NCBI RefSeq assembly: GCF_000282215.1
Contig: NZ_AKJS01000132.1
Location: 1-37,422, forward strand
Source of the DNA: Pseudomonas sp. GM21
Lineage (GTDB): Bacteria; Pseudomonadota; Gammaproteobacteria; Pseudomonadales; Pseudomonadaceae
Direction: 5' to 3'
Length of the DNA: 37,422 nt
Shown here: piece by piece, positions 21,442-28,908 of the stretch
How positions within the stretch are numbered: the first letter of the stretch is position 1
Layout of the letters: every line of letters starts with the position of its first letter
Translations under genes and position numbers: made by a program
Notes under the pieces: model-generated
The model's input: only the letters and a program-made list of their open reading frames with translations
Told to the model about the DNA's origin: nothing
Databases searched by the model: none

Positions 21442-22080
21442 TCAAGCCTTGTTCGTGACCAGCCCGGGCAACGCGTGCGCCAGGGCATTAATGGCAAAAC
21501 CGATAAACATGACCCCGCACAACCGGGTGATCGCCAGTTCATGACGCTGATACAAGGTCCGAACCTGCCGTGCACCAACTATACCGATGAGGATAGCGTA
21601 AGCGATCAAACCACCGACGAAACTCAGGACAATCAACCACGGCAACATCGACCAGTGCAGCAGCTCCGCACGGCTGGACAACAGCGCCGTAAACGTCGCC
21701 ACCGCCACCGGGTACGCCTTGGGATTGGTCAGACCGAACAATATGCCGTGCCAGAACGGCTGGCGAGCCGGCCCTTGAGGCGCCTCGGCACTGCTGCGTT
21801 TCGCCCGTACAGCGCGCAAACCGAGCCAGAACAAATAGAGGCCACTGAGCACACCCAAGACATCGAACGCCGTGCTGCCGATTTCCCGCGCGCCGACAAT
21901 CGCGATCAACGCGGTGCTGCACCAGACCACATCCCCGAGCAGGTGCCCACACAAGAACCCCGCTCCAGCCCGTCGACCACTCGCCGCGCCAATGCCGAAC
22001 ACCGCCAACACACCCGGCCCCGGCGTGATGCCATAGATGAAACCCGAGGCGAGAACAGCCATTAGCAGCGATGGGGTCAT
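21442..22080 (-). CDS. LysE/RhtB-family amino-acid exporter, 212 aa
   Basis: ATG 22080 with AGGAC upstream on the minus strand. Six hydrophobic helices span the whole protein. The N-terminal signature GFIYGITPGPGVLAVFGIG is the TPGP motif of the LysE/RhtB superfamily, and FGLTNPKAYPVAVATF is the conserved second half-signature with NPKA. These proteins export amino acids or derivatives by proton exchange across the inner membrane. The substrate cannot be read from the sequence. The TGA stop (21444-21442) is 17 nt before the preferred ATG of the diguanylate cyclase, so an operon is likely. Confidence 0.9.
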   Translation of the reverse strand: MTPSLLMAVLASGFIYGITPGPGVLAVFGIGAASGRRAGAGFLCGHLLGDVVWCSTALIAIVGAREIGSTAFDVLGVLSGLYLFWLGLRAVRAKRSSAEAPQGPARQPFWHGILFGLTNPKAYPVAVATFTALLSSRAELLHWSMLPWLIVLSFVGGLIAYAILIGIVGARQVRTLYQRHELAITRLCGVMFIGFAINALAHALPGLVTNKA

Positions 22081-22211
22081 GGGAAGTCCTGAGGAACCAA
22101 TGAGCGAATGGACACCAGTCTATCCCAGCGCGCACGCCCCAATCATCAACCGCGCGCTATTCCCTCGCCAATCCGCCCATTCAACCCGTTCAACGCCTGA
22201 TCCCCACGGTA

Positions 22212-22257
22212 TAAACCGGAGACATCCTTTACGTTCTAAACCGGAGACATCGTTTAC
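22212..22257. mobile_element. Solo end of an IS element (two tandem TAAACCGGAGACATC units)
   Basis: TAAACCGGAGACATCCTTTA with C (22212-22232) and TAAACCGGAGACATCGTTTA with C (22237-22257) are two near-identical direct copies with one changed base. Read from the other side, GTAAACGATGTCTCCGGTTTA is the kind of terminal repeat I associate with IS481-like elements of pseudomonads. No transposase or opposite end is present. It directly abuts a broken LysR gene. Confidence 0.6.
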
Positions 22258-22270
22258 AGGTATGAAATAC

Positions 22271-22357
22271 GGTCAGCGTGCCCTCTTCGTGGACGGCGAC
22301 GAACAACTGGAGGGTGAGCAGGTCGAGACGGCGGATCTGGCTTTTTGCAGCATGGAG
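22271..22357 (-). pseudogene. 5' fragment of a LysR-family regulator gene, cut by the IS end
   Basis: The minus strand encodes IRRLDLLTLQLFVAVHEEGT and then LT, the unmistakable first helices of a LysR winged-helix domain. After Thr the frame runs into TATTTCATACC and the IS-like repeats instead of the usual RAA.RE.. and recognition helix. Only about 29 codons remain, and the original start codon is uncertain: GTG 22415-22417 lies in frame, but the residues before IRRL do not look like a LysR start. The fragment points away from the oxoamine synthase gene, the usual divergent position of a LysR activator next to its target, so it was probably the regulator of that unit. Confidence 0.65.
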
Positions 22358-22553
22358 GGCTCGCTGACTTCTGTGCGGCTGAATGGGCAGGACAACCGGG
22401 TTTTGCCTCACACCCACACAGCCATCGTCCTACACATAAAAATCTTGTAACACTCGACCGAAGCGGAAACGGCCGATTCAGCGTCAACGTCGCACTCTGT
22501 AAAGTCTGGCAACACACACGGATGGCTTCACCACTCAAGGACAGACACTTCAA

Positions 22554-23789
22554 ATGGACCAGACCACGCACGCGGCAAATACCTTCACCAACTATCGAAA
22601 ATTGATCTCGCTGGCCGATCACGACTGGGAAGTCGCAGAAGCCGGGAAGGTCGCGGGACTGAATGTCAACATCAGAAGCAGCAACCGCATGGTTGACCAG
22701 CACGGACGCGCCTTTCATCACTTCTGCACCACATCTTATCTGGGCCTGGATCACCATACCGACCTGCTCGACGGCGCCATGACCACCTTGTGGGAAACCG
22801 GCACCCTGCGCGTGGCCAACTCAAAAAACCGCTGCAAACTGGCGATCCTCGAACAGTACGAATCCGAGCTGTCAGCGTTGTTCGGTGCCACCTGCCTGAG
22901 CACCTTGTCGTGCAGCGCGGCAAGTGCCGGCATCCTGCCGCTGCTGGCCAGCGGCGTGTTCACCGAAAACCGGCCGCCGGTAATGGTGTTTGACCGGTTG
23001 GCGCACTACTCGATGAATCACCTGAAAGCCGCCTGCGCTGATGAAACCAGAGTCGTGACCAGTCCGCACAACGACATGGACTTTCTGGAAACGCAATGCC
23101 AGCAAAACACCAGGGTCGCGTATGTTGCCGACGGTGCTTACAGCATGGGCGGGGTCGCCGACATGGACAGCCTTTTGTACCTGAAGGACCGTTATGGGTT
23201 GTTTCTCTATCTCGACGACTCCCACGCGCTGTCCACCGTCGGCACATTCGGTGCCGGCCTGGTGCGCCCCAGGTTTCAGGCCCTGGAAGATGACGGCCTG
23301 GTCGTTGCCTCACTGGCCAAGTCATTTGGCGCCAGCGGCGGGCTGGTGATGCTGGGCAATGAACGGCAGAAAAAGCTGATTCAACGCTACGGCGGACCCA
23401 GCAACTGGTCACAAAGCCTGAACAGCGCGGCCATCGGTGCGGGCAGAGCCTCCATCCAGTTGCATCAAACGCCGGCATTTGCCGCGTTACAGGAAAAACT
23501 TCAGGTTAATATCCGGCTCTTTGACAGCCTGATCCGAACCGCACAGCACGGCAGCAACATGGCGATTCGCTTGATCCACTGCGGTGAAGCGGCACGGGCC
23601 AACCGCATCGCCATCGAATTGGCCAACCTCGGTTTCTTCACCTCGGCGGTGTTTTTTCCGGTAGTTGCCCAAGGCAAGGCGGCTGTGAGAATCACCTTGC
23701 GGGCCGACATGGAACCGATGCTGATCCGCCACTTTTGTGAGCTCGTCACCGAGCTTTTATGCACGCCTGCCGAAGTCGCCGGCGATTGA
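22554..23789 (+). CDS. PLP-dependent alpha-oxoamine synthase family enzyme (BioF/KBL/CqsA-like), 411 aa
   Basis: ATG 22554 has AAGGAC (22538-22543) 10 nt upstream. The fold-type I pattern is clear: FCTTSYLGL near residue 58, a cofactor-stacking His in VFDRLAHYSMNH, YVADGAYSMGGVADM, YLDDSHALSTVGTFGAG (Asp and His that hold the PLP ring) and SLAKSFGASGG, with the Schiff-base Lys. The family condenses an amino acid with an acyl-CoA and releases CO2: BioF, KBL, SPT, HemA and the CqsA/LqsA autoinducer synthases. There are no other biotin genes here, the His sits in a divergent motif, and the C-terminus lacks BioF landmarks, so BioF itself is unlikely. The exporter gene starts 17 nt after the stop codon, which suggests a secreted small aminoketone or hydroxyketone-like product. 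The substrate is unknown. Confidence 0.85.
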   Translation: MDQTTHAANTFTNYRKLISLADHDWEVAEAGKVAGLNVNIRSSNRMVDQHGRAFHHFCTTSYLGLDHHTDLLDGAMTTLWETGTLRVANSKNRCKLAILEQYESELSALFGATCLSTLSCSAASAGILPLLASGVFTENRPPVMVFDRLAHYSMNHLKAACADETRVVTSPHNDMDFLETQCQQNTRVAYVADGAYSMGGVADMDSLLYLKDRYGLFLYLDDSHALSTVGTFGAGLVRPRFQALEDDGLVVASLAKSFGASGGLVMLGNERQKKLIQRYGGPSNWSQSLNSAAIGAGRASIQLHQTPAFAALQEKLQVNIRLFDSLIRTAQHGSNMAIRLIHCGEAARANRIAIELANLGFFTSAVFFPVVAQGKAAVRITLRADMEPMLIRHFCELVTELLCTPAEVAGD

Positions 23790-23806
23790 ACACCAGGGAA
23801 GATGTC

Positions 23807-24976
23807 ATGAAGAGCCGCAGCACCCTCCTTGTCACTTGCAGCACGGTTTTTCTCGCTCAATTGGGCATGAGCATTTACCTGCCGGCGCTACCGGAGATGG
23901 CTCGGTACCTGTCCGCCGAGGCCTCGCAGGTGTCCTGGGGGCTGGCAGTGTACTTGATCGGCATGGCGATGCCGATGTTGTTCTGGGGCAGCCTCGGTCA
24001 GCGCATCGGTCGCAAACCGGTATTGCTCGCGGCGTTGGGCATTTATGGGCTGGGCAACCTCGTACTGCCGCTGAGCCAGACACTTGAATCGTTCCTGATG
24101 ATTCGACTGATTCAAGGCATCGGTGCCAGCGGAATTTCGGTGATGGCCCGAGTGCTGATCCGCGACAGCTTTCGCGGCGATCTGCTGGCGAAGGCATTGT
24201 CGTGGATTTCGATTTCATTTGTGGTGGCGCTGGGAATCGGCCAGTACCTGGGGGCGGTTATTCAGGTGGCGCTGGGCTGGTCGGCGATTTTCTATCTGTT
24301 GGGGGGCGCGAGCCTGTTGATGGCGACGGTTGTGGCGCGAGTCCCGTTTGCGGTGCCGACCGAGGACAATGTGCAGCCATCTGCGTGGCCAAGTTACGGG
24401 CGCATTTTGTGCGATCGAGCCTTCCTGTTGCCGGCCCTCACCGGCGGCCTCGGCTATGGGGTGATCGTCGCCTTCAACACCGCCGCGCCGTTGATTCTGC
24501 AAGGTCCGTTCAATTGGTCGGCAGTGGAATACGGGGGGCTGGGCTGGCCGATCAGCGCGGCGTATTTTCTGGGGGCATTGGCGGTCAATGGCTTGGTGCT
24601 GCGCACCGGTCAACGCCGATTGATGACGGCCGGCGTCGGGCTGGTGCTGGCGGGCAGCGCGGTGATGTTGTTGGGCAATATTGCCGGCACCAGCCTTGCG
24701 CTGCTGTTCTGGTTGCCCTATTGCGTGGCGGTGTTCGGGCAATCGCTGACCTACCCGATCAGCTTGTCGCTGGCCAACGACGGTTCACCGGTCGGTGGTG
24801 CTTATGCGATGGCCCTGAGCGGCTTTATTCATCAACTGATGGCTGCGGTCATTGGCGGTATCGCCAGCCTGATTGCCAGTCAGCAGGCGTGGCCACTCTC
24901 GCTGCTGTGCACGTTGCTGGCGGTGGGCGCGATGCTCTGCGTGATGCTCGCGCCGGGGCGCCAAAACACATGTTGA
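23807..24976 (+). CDS. MFS exporter, Bcr/CflA-like drug-efflux type, 389 aa
   Basis: ATG 23807 follows CCAGGGAAG and gives the proper N-terminus MKSRSTLLVTCSTVFLAQLG. The frame opens further upstream, inside the synthase gene, but without a start site. Twelve hydrophobic helices are seen. Family motifs: MSIYLPALPEMARYLSAEAS in helix 1 and its loop, WGSLGQRIGRKPVLL (motif A of the major facilitator superfamily) and RLIQGIGASGISVMARVLIR (motif C-like, 14-TMS/Bcr style), which with DIGMxxYLPALP-like residues points to the Bcr/CflA subfamily of proton-driven exporters. It lies 17 nt downstream of the oxoamine synthase and is probably translated from the same mRNA, so it may export that enzyme's product or give self-resistance to it. 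Confidence 0.88.
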   Translation: MKSRSTLLVTCSTVFLAQLGMSIYLPALPEMARYLSAEASQVSWGLAVYLIGMAMPMLFWGSLGQRIGRKPVLLAALGIYGLGNLVLPLSQTLESFLMIRLIQGIGASGISVMARVLIRDSFRGDLLAKALSWISISFVVALGIGQYLGAVIQVALGWSAIFYLLGGASLLMATVVARVPFAVPTEDNVQPSAWPSYGRILCDRAFLLPALTGGLGYGVIVAFNTAAPLILQGPFNWSAVEYGGLGWPISAAYFLGALAVNGLVLRTGQRRLMTAGVGLVLAGSAVMLLGNIAGTSLALLFWLPYCVAVFGQSLTYPISLSLANDGSPVGGAYAMALSGFIHQLMAAVIGGIASLIASQQAWPLSLLCTLLAVGAMLCVMLAPGRQNTC

Positions 24977-25044
24977 TCTGACTCGTTGCCCGACCGTGAT
25001 AAAGTCGCCGCCCATTAGCCCCTTGCTTCGAGACGACCACCGCA

Positions 25045-26064
25045 ATGACCGATTTCCAGGATGTTGATGCCCAACTTGATGACTGGAACGCCTTGCGCGC
25101 CACCGCCTCGTTCAGCGGTTTGCTGGTGGGCAACGGCGCCAGCCGCGCCGTGTGGGACGATTTTGGTTACGACTCGCTGTTCGAGAATGCGCGCACCGTC
25201 GAAGAGAAACCCCTGAGCCAATCCGAGCTGAGCGTGTTCGAGGCGATGCAGACACGCAGTTTCGAGCAAGTACTGAGCGCGCTGAAAACCACCAGCCGGG
25301 TCAACAAGGCGCTGGCGGTCAGCTCCGCCGCACCGCGCAATCGCTATTACGCAGTCAAGGAAGCGCTGATCAACACCGTGCATGCCGTGCATATTCCGTG
25401 GCGGCTGGTGGTGCCTTCAACCCTGGCGACCATCAGCCGGGAACTGGGCTCCTATCAGACGGTATTTACCACAAACTATGACTTGCTCAATTACTGGTCG
25501 ATCCAGCATCAACCAGACGCGATCACCGACCTGTTCCAGGGCACCGAGCCGGGTTTTGACCTGAGCACCACGACGACCGATAAAACCCGTTTGTTGTACC
25601 TGCACGGTGGTTTGCATCTGGTGCGCAATCAGGACGGCACCGCGCGCAAACTGATGTCGACCGAGGGCACGTTGCTCGGCAGTTTCGCGATCAACAATAC
25701 GATCAAGACGCTGGATGACGTGCCGCTGTTTGTGAACGAAGGGCCGGCGCAGGACAAGCTCAAGACCATTCGCAGCTCGGATTATCTGTCGTTTTGTTAT
25801 GACCAGTTATTGGGACATGGCGACGGGTTGTGCGTGTTTGGTCATGCGCTGGGTGAGCAGGACAGTCATATTGTTCATGCGCTGCGCCAGGCGAAACCAA
25901 CGGTGGTGGCGATCTCGATTTACCCGCGCAGCAAAGCGTTTATTCAGCATCAGAAGCGGCATTACGCGAAGGTGTTTGAGGGGACGGGATCGGAGTTACG
26001 GTTTTTTGATTCGAAGACGCATGCGTTGGGGAGTCCGAAGCTGACGGTTCCCGTCGAGGTTTAG
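25045..26064 (+). CDS. DUF4917 family, SIR2-like protein, 339 aa
   Basis: ATG 25045 has no strong ribosome binding site. The protein is a single DUF4917 domain. Features of a SIR2-like Rossmann fold are seen in order: GLLVGNGASRAVWDDFGYDS (glycine-rich nucleotide loop), YQTVFTTNYDLLNYWSIQ (TTNYD, the SIR2-type motif with Asn-Tyr-Asp), LLYLHGGLHLVR (the LHG histidine) and GLCVFGHALGEQDSHIVHAL (the second G-hA-xxDxHI strand). SIR2-like proteins bind and often hydrolyse NAD, and several act as bacterial defence effectors. Whether this family has that role is not known to me. It stands alone, 68 nt after the exporter gene, with no partner such as an Argonaute, HerA or Toll/STING sensor. Confidence 0.8.
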   Translation: MTDFQDVDAQLDDWNALRATASFSGLLVGNGASRAVWDDFGYDSLFENARTVEEKPLSQSELSVFEAMQTRSFEQVLSALKTTSRVNKALAVSSAAPRNRYYAVKEALINTVHAVHIPWRLVVPSTLATISRELGSYQTVFTTNYDLLNYWSIQHQPDAITDLFQGTEPGFDLSTTTTDKTRLLYLHGGLHLVRNQDGTARKLMSTEGTLLGSFAINNTIKTLDDVPLFVNEGPAQDKLKTIRSSDYLSFCYDQLLGHGDGLCVFGHALGEQDSHIVHALRQAKPTVVAISIYPRSKAFIQHQKRHYAKVFEGTGSELRFFDSKTHALGSPKLTVPVEV

Positions 26065-26087
26065 TGGCGACGCGGCTGACGCCATCG

Positions 26088-26170
26088 TCGGATCGCCGCC
26101 CGGAGCCGGCTCGCTCCCACCTTTAATCGCGTTCCGCCAGTACAGATGCAGTCGAAAATGGGAGCGGCGG
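26088..26170. repeat. Degenerate REP doublet
   Basis: GGATCGCCGCCCGGAGCCGG with CTCGCTCCCACC on the left and AATGGGAGCGGCGG on the right are diverged arms of the GCGAGC REP family, between the DUF4917 gene and the convergent DUF1508 gene. Confidence 0.6.
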
Positions 26171-26176
26171 TGTAGT

Positions 26177-26521
26177 TCAGAGCACCGGCAAGGTCTTGTC
26201 CTTGATCACGGTGGTCGGCCCGTTGGCCTTCACACTGGCGATGCCTTTTTCCCGTGCGGCCTCGGAGGAATAGGCTTCACTGCTGCCGATGATTTCGTGG
26301 TTGGCGGCCTTGAGGTTGAAGTAAGGATGGCCATCCTTGGTGGTCTTTTTTTCGTAGCGTTCATCCAGCGGGCTGTTTTTTTGCACCGAGGCAATGCCGT
26401 TGTCGGCTGCGCTGCGGGTGGTGTAATGCTCGCTGGCCAGAATGGTTTCGGCATTGGCCGCTTTTAATACAAACCGAAACTGGCCGCTGCTGGTTTTGCT
26501 CAACTCGTACCATCCAGACAT
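26177..26521 (-). CDS. Tandem DUF1508 (YegP-type) protein, 114 aa
   Basis: ATG 26521 with AAGGAGA upstream on the minus strand. A TTG six codons earlier overlaps this site and is rejected. Two DUF1508 units follow each other: WYELSKTSSGQFRFVLKAAN with SEHYTTRSAADNGIASVQKN (about 1-52), and RYEKKTTKDGHPYFNLKAAN with SEAYSSEAAREKGIASVKAN (about 55-105). DUF1508/YegP is a small beta-rich fold of unknown function, and E. coli YegP has the same two-unit build. It is cytosolic by sequence. The position between REP elements suggests a single-gene unit. Confidence 0.9.
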   Translation of the reverse strand: MSGWYELSKTSSGQFRFVLKAANAETILASEHYTTRSAADNGIASVQKNSPLDERYEKKTTKDGHPYFNLKAANHEIIGSSEAYSSEAAREKGIASVKANGPTTVIKDKTLPVL

Positions 26522-26601
26522 GCTCTTTCTCCTTGGCAATTAAGATGTTTCGCGCTTCAGAGTAAAGACCAGCCCGGGACATCTGTCGCCTGTACCGACC
26601 T

Positions 26602-26622
26602 CATCGCGAGGCCGCTCCCACA
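26602..26622. repeat. Single REP half-element
   Basis: CATCGCGAGGCCGCTCCCACA, one arm of a REP without a partner, immediately right of the DUF1508 gene and 5 nt before the acpH stop codon. Confidence 0.7.
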
Positions 26623-26626
26623 GGAG

Positions 26627-27205
26627 TTAGGGTGCTGGGTAGTTTTGGGCGAATACCTGAAGCTGTGGATAGAACAACCGAAAATCCTCGCTTAACGGTT
26701 CATACAACACCCGCAATTCCTGCATCGCCCCCGCCAGTTCCTCAGGCCGGGTCAATCGCCGTGAAATCCCCCGCAGTACCTGCTCCAGCACCTCGAACTC
26801 CCGATAAGAACCCAACCAGTCATTCGCCACCATGTGCGGCGCGATCTTCGCCAGGCGCTCGGGCAATTGCGGTTCGGCCGTCAGTACCCGGTACACATCA
26901 GAGGTGAACAGTTCCAGTGGCCGGTCGGCGTATAGCGTCCAGTTCCGTGCCAGGCAGTGGTCGAAAAACACGTCGAGCACGATCCCGGCGTATCGCCGGC
27001 GAGTGCTGGAAAACCGTGACAACGAAACGTCCACCAACGGGTGGCGGTCGGTAAACACGTCGATGCTGCGGTGCAGCTGGATGGCCGCCTCAATTTCCGG
27101 ATCGTATTGCCCTTGCAGCCGTCCTTTGACGAAATCGCCATACAGACTGCCGAGCAATTGACCGGGACGCGGGCCACCGAGGTGAAGATGTGCGAGATAG
27201 TTCAT
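26627..27205 (-). CDS. acpH: Acyl-carrier-protein phosphodiesterase, 192 aa
   Basis: ATG 27205. The protein opens MNYLAHLHLGGPRPGQLLGS and continues GDFVKGRLQGQYDPEIEAAI, LHRSIDVFTDRHPLV (His-Arg-x-Ile-Asp and the DxHP metal-binding region of the HD-like fold), RRYAGIVLDVFFDHCLARNW (a second metal motif, D...DH) and MVANDWLGSYRE. This is the full AcpH pattern, and the length of 192 fits. The enzyme removes the 4'-phosphopantetheine arm from holo-ACP in the cytosol, using Mn(II). It is divergent from the ArsR-family regulator gene with a 170-nt shared promoter region full of repeated half-sites. Confidence 0.9.
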   Translation of the reverse strand: MNYLAHLHLGGPRPGQLLGSLYGDFVKGRLQGQYDPEIEAAIQLHRSIDVFTDRHPLVDVSLSRFSSTRRRYAGIVLDVFFDHCLARNWTLYADRPLELFTSDVYRVLTAEPQLPERLAKIAPHMVANDWLGSYREFEVLEQVLRGISRRLTRPEELAGAMQELRVLYEPLSEDFRLFYPQLQVFAQNYPAP

Positions 27206-27260
27206 CCGCGCAGCTTAGCACTGCACCTTTGTTTCCATACACCCACGCATCGTTATAACC

Positions 27261-27350
27261 CGATATACCGATTTATGCGCTCGTCAGAGCAAAATTATAT
27301 TGGTATATCGCGAAATACCGATTTAAAGTTCGCCTCATCGCGATATAGCG
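27261..27350. promoter_or_regulatory. Set of operator-like half-sites upstream of the ArsR-MFS-xenB operon
   Basis: CGATATACC (27261-27269) and GGTATATCG (27302-27310) form a 9-bp inverted repeat. ATACCGATTTA is repeated directly at 27265-27275 and 27316-27326. TATATCGCG (27304-27312) is mirrored by CGCGATATA (27339-27347). ArsR-type dimers bind such AT-rich imperfect dyads, so autoregulation of the operon is likely. The site also lies in the acpH promoter region. Confidence 0.6.
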
Positions 27351-27375
27351 TTTTACTCATCACGAGCTCCCAGCC

Positions 27376-27678
27376 ATGAACCTCGACTTCGACGAAATAA
27401 TAAAAGCCCTGGCACACCCGGTACGGCGAGAAATCCTGCACTGGCTCAAAAACCCGGACGTCGAATTCCCTGACCAGTCCCACAGCAACGAGCACGGCGT
27501 TTGCGCCGGACAGATCGATCAACGTTGCGGCTTGTCGCAGTCCACGGTGTCCGCGCACCTGGCGACCCTGCAACGCGCCGGCCTGATCAGCAGCCGCAAA
27601 GTCGGCCAGTGGCATTTTTTCAAACGTAATGAGGAAACCATCCAGGAATTCCTCAAGACCTTCAGTAAAGAGCTCTGA
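27376..27678 (+). CDS. ArsR-family transcriptional regulator, 100 aa
   Basis: ATG 27376. A compact winged helix: FDEIIKALAHPVRREILHWL (helices 1-2, the AL.HP.R..IL signature of ArsR), then a loop with GVCAGQIDQRCGLSQ, recognition helix QSTVSAHLATLQRAGLI, and a wing SSRKVGQWHFFKRNEETIQE. The length of 100 is normal. Two Cys residues (VCAGQ and RCGLS, about residues 42 and 51) flank the recognition region and could sense electrophiles or oxidants, which would fit an operon with an ene-reductase. It is the first gene of ArsR-MFS-xenB (35 nt to the next gene) and presumably represses the operon through the repeated half-sites upstream. Confidence 0.88.
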   Translation: MNLDFDEIIKALAHPVRREILHWLKNPDVEFPDQSHSNEHGVCAGQIDQRCGLSQSTVSAHLATLQRAGLISSRKVGQWHFFKRNEETIQEFLKTFSKEL

Positions 27679-27713
27679 CCCTTAACGTCAGTCAGCCGAC
27701 AAGGAATCAAACA

Positions 27714-28880
27714 ATGCCCCTCTCGCTCCTCATTCTGGCCTTGAGTGCCTTCGCCATCGGCACCACCGAGTTCGTCATCATGGGCCTGCTGCCCGATGTG
27801 GCGGCGGACCTCGGTGTGTCGATCCCCGGCGCTGGCTGGCTGGTGACCGGTTACGCCCTGGGCGTGGCCATCGGGGCGCCATTCATGGCACTGGCCACCG
27901 CCCGGCTGCCGCGCAAGGCGGCACTGGTTGCGTTGATGGGTATTTTCATCATCGGCAACCTGCTCTGCGCCCTGGCCAGTGACTACAACGTGTTGATGTT
28001 TGCGCGGGTCGTCACGGCTCTCTGCCACGGTGCCTTCTTCGGTATCGGTTCGGTGGTGGCGGCAGGTCTGGTGCCGGCCAACAAACGCGCTTCGGCCGTG
28101 GCCTTGATGTTCACCGGCCTGACCCTGGCCAACGTGCTCGGCGTTCCCTTGGGCACCGCGCTCGGTCAGCAAGCCGGCTGGCGTTCGACCTTCTGGGCCG
28201 TGACCGTGATCGGTGTGATTGCCTTGATCGGCCTGATCCGCTTCCTGCCGGCCAAGCGCGATGAAGAAAAACTCGACATGCGCGCCGAACTGGCAGCGCT
28301 CAAGGGCGCCGGGATCTGGTTGTCCCTGAGCATGACTGCGCTGTTCGCCGCCTCGGTCTTCACCCTGTTCACCTACGTCGCGCCGCTGCTCGGCGAAGTC
28401 ACCGGAGTCTCGCCGCGCGGCGTGACCTGGACATTGATGCTCATCGGCCTGGGCCTGACCGTCGGCAATATCATCGGCGGCAAACTGGCAGACAAAGGCA
28501 TGGCCGCGACACTGATCGGCGTGTTCATCAGCATGGCGGTGGTGTCCACCGTACTGACATGGACCAGCGTCGCGCTGATCCCGACCGAAATCACCCTGTT
28601 CCTCTGGGCGACCGCGTGTTTTGCCGCCGTCCCAGCCCTGCAAGTGAACGTAGTGACCTTTGGCAAAGCGGCACCAAACCTGGTGTCGACCCTGAACATC
28701 GGCGCTTTCAACATCGGCAACGCACTCGGTGCCTGGGTCGGCGGCAGCGTCATCGCCCACGGCTACGGCCTGACCAGCGTGCCCCTCGCGGCCGCCGCAC
28801 TGGCGGTGCTCGCCCTGCTGGTGACCCTGATTACTTTCCGCCAGAGCGGCAATCCCGAACTGGCTCCAGCGACTCACTAA
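27714..28880 (+). CDS. MFS transporter, AraJ/YdhP-like, 388 aa
   Basis: ATG 27714 is preceded by ACAAGGAATC (AAGGA). Twelve transmembrane helices cover the protein. Helix 1 carries LSAFAIGTTEFVIMGLLPDV, the G-T-T-E-F motif of the DHA1 subfamily that includes AraJ, YdhP and YdeA. Motif A appears as ATARLPRKAALV and motif C-like GLTLANVLGVPLGTALGQ follows in helix 5. Members export sugars or small toxic compounds. The gene lies between the ArsR-type regulator and the XenB-type reductase, and the spacing of 35 and 28 nt shows one operon. Export of a compound linked to the reductase's substrate is the natural guess. Confidence 0.9.
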   Translation: MPLSLLILALSAFAIGTTEFVIMGLLPDVAADLGVSIPGAGWLVTGYALGVAIGAPFMALATARLPRKAALVALMGIFIIGNLLCALASDYNVLMFARVVTALCHGAFFGIGSVVAAGLVPANKRASAVALMFTGLTLANVLGVPLGTALGQQAGWRSTFWAVTVIGVIALIGLIRFLPAKRDEEKLDMRAELAALKGAGIWLSLSMTALFAASVFTLFTYVAPLLGEVTGVSPRGVTWTLMLIGLGLTVGNIIGGKLADKGMAATLIGVFISMAVVSTVLTWTSVALIPTEITLFLWATACFAAVPALQVNVVTFGKAAPNLVSTLNIGAFNIGNALGAWVGGSVIAHGYGLTSVPLAAAALAVLALLVTLITFRQSGNPELAPATH

Positions 28881-28908
28881 ACCACCTAGACCTCACGAGG
28901 GTGCATTC

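Noticed and set aside
27519..28877. Minus-strand open frame of 452 codons opposite the MFS transporter gene
   Set aside because: It is the mirror of a well-supported GC-rich coding gene. Its product is His/Gln/Gly-rich without domains, and it has no ribosome binding site.
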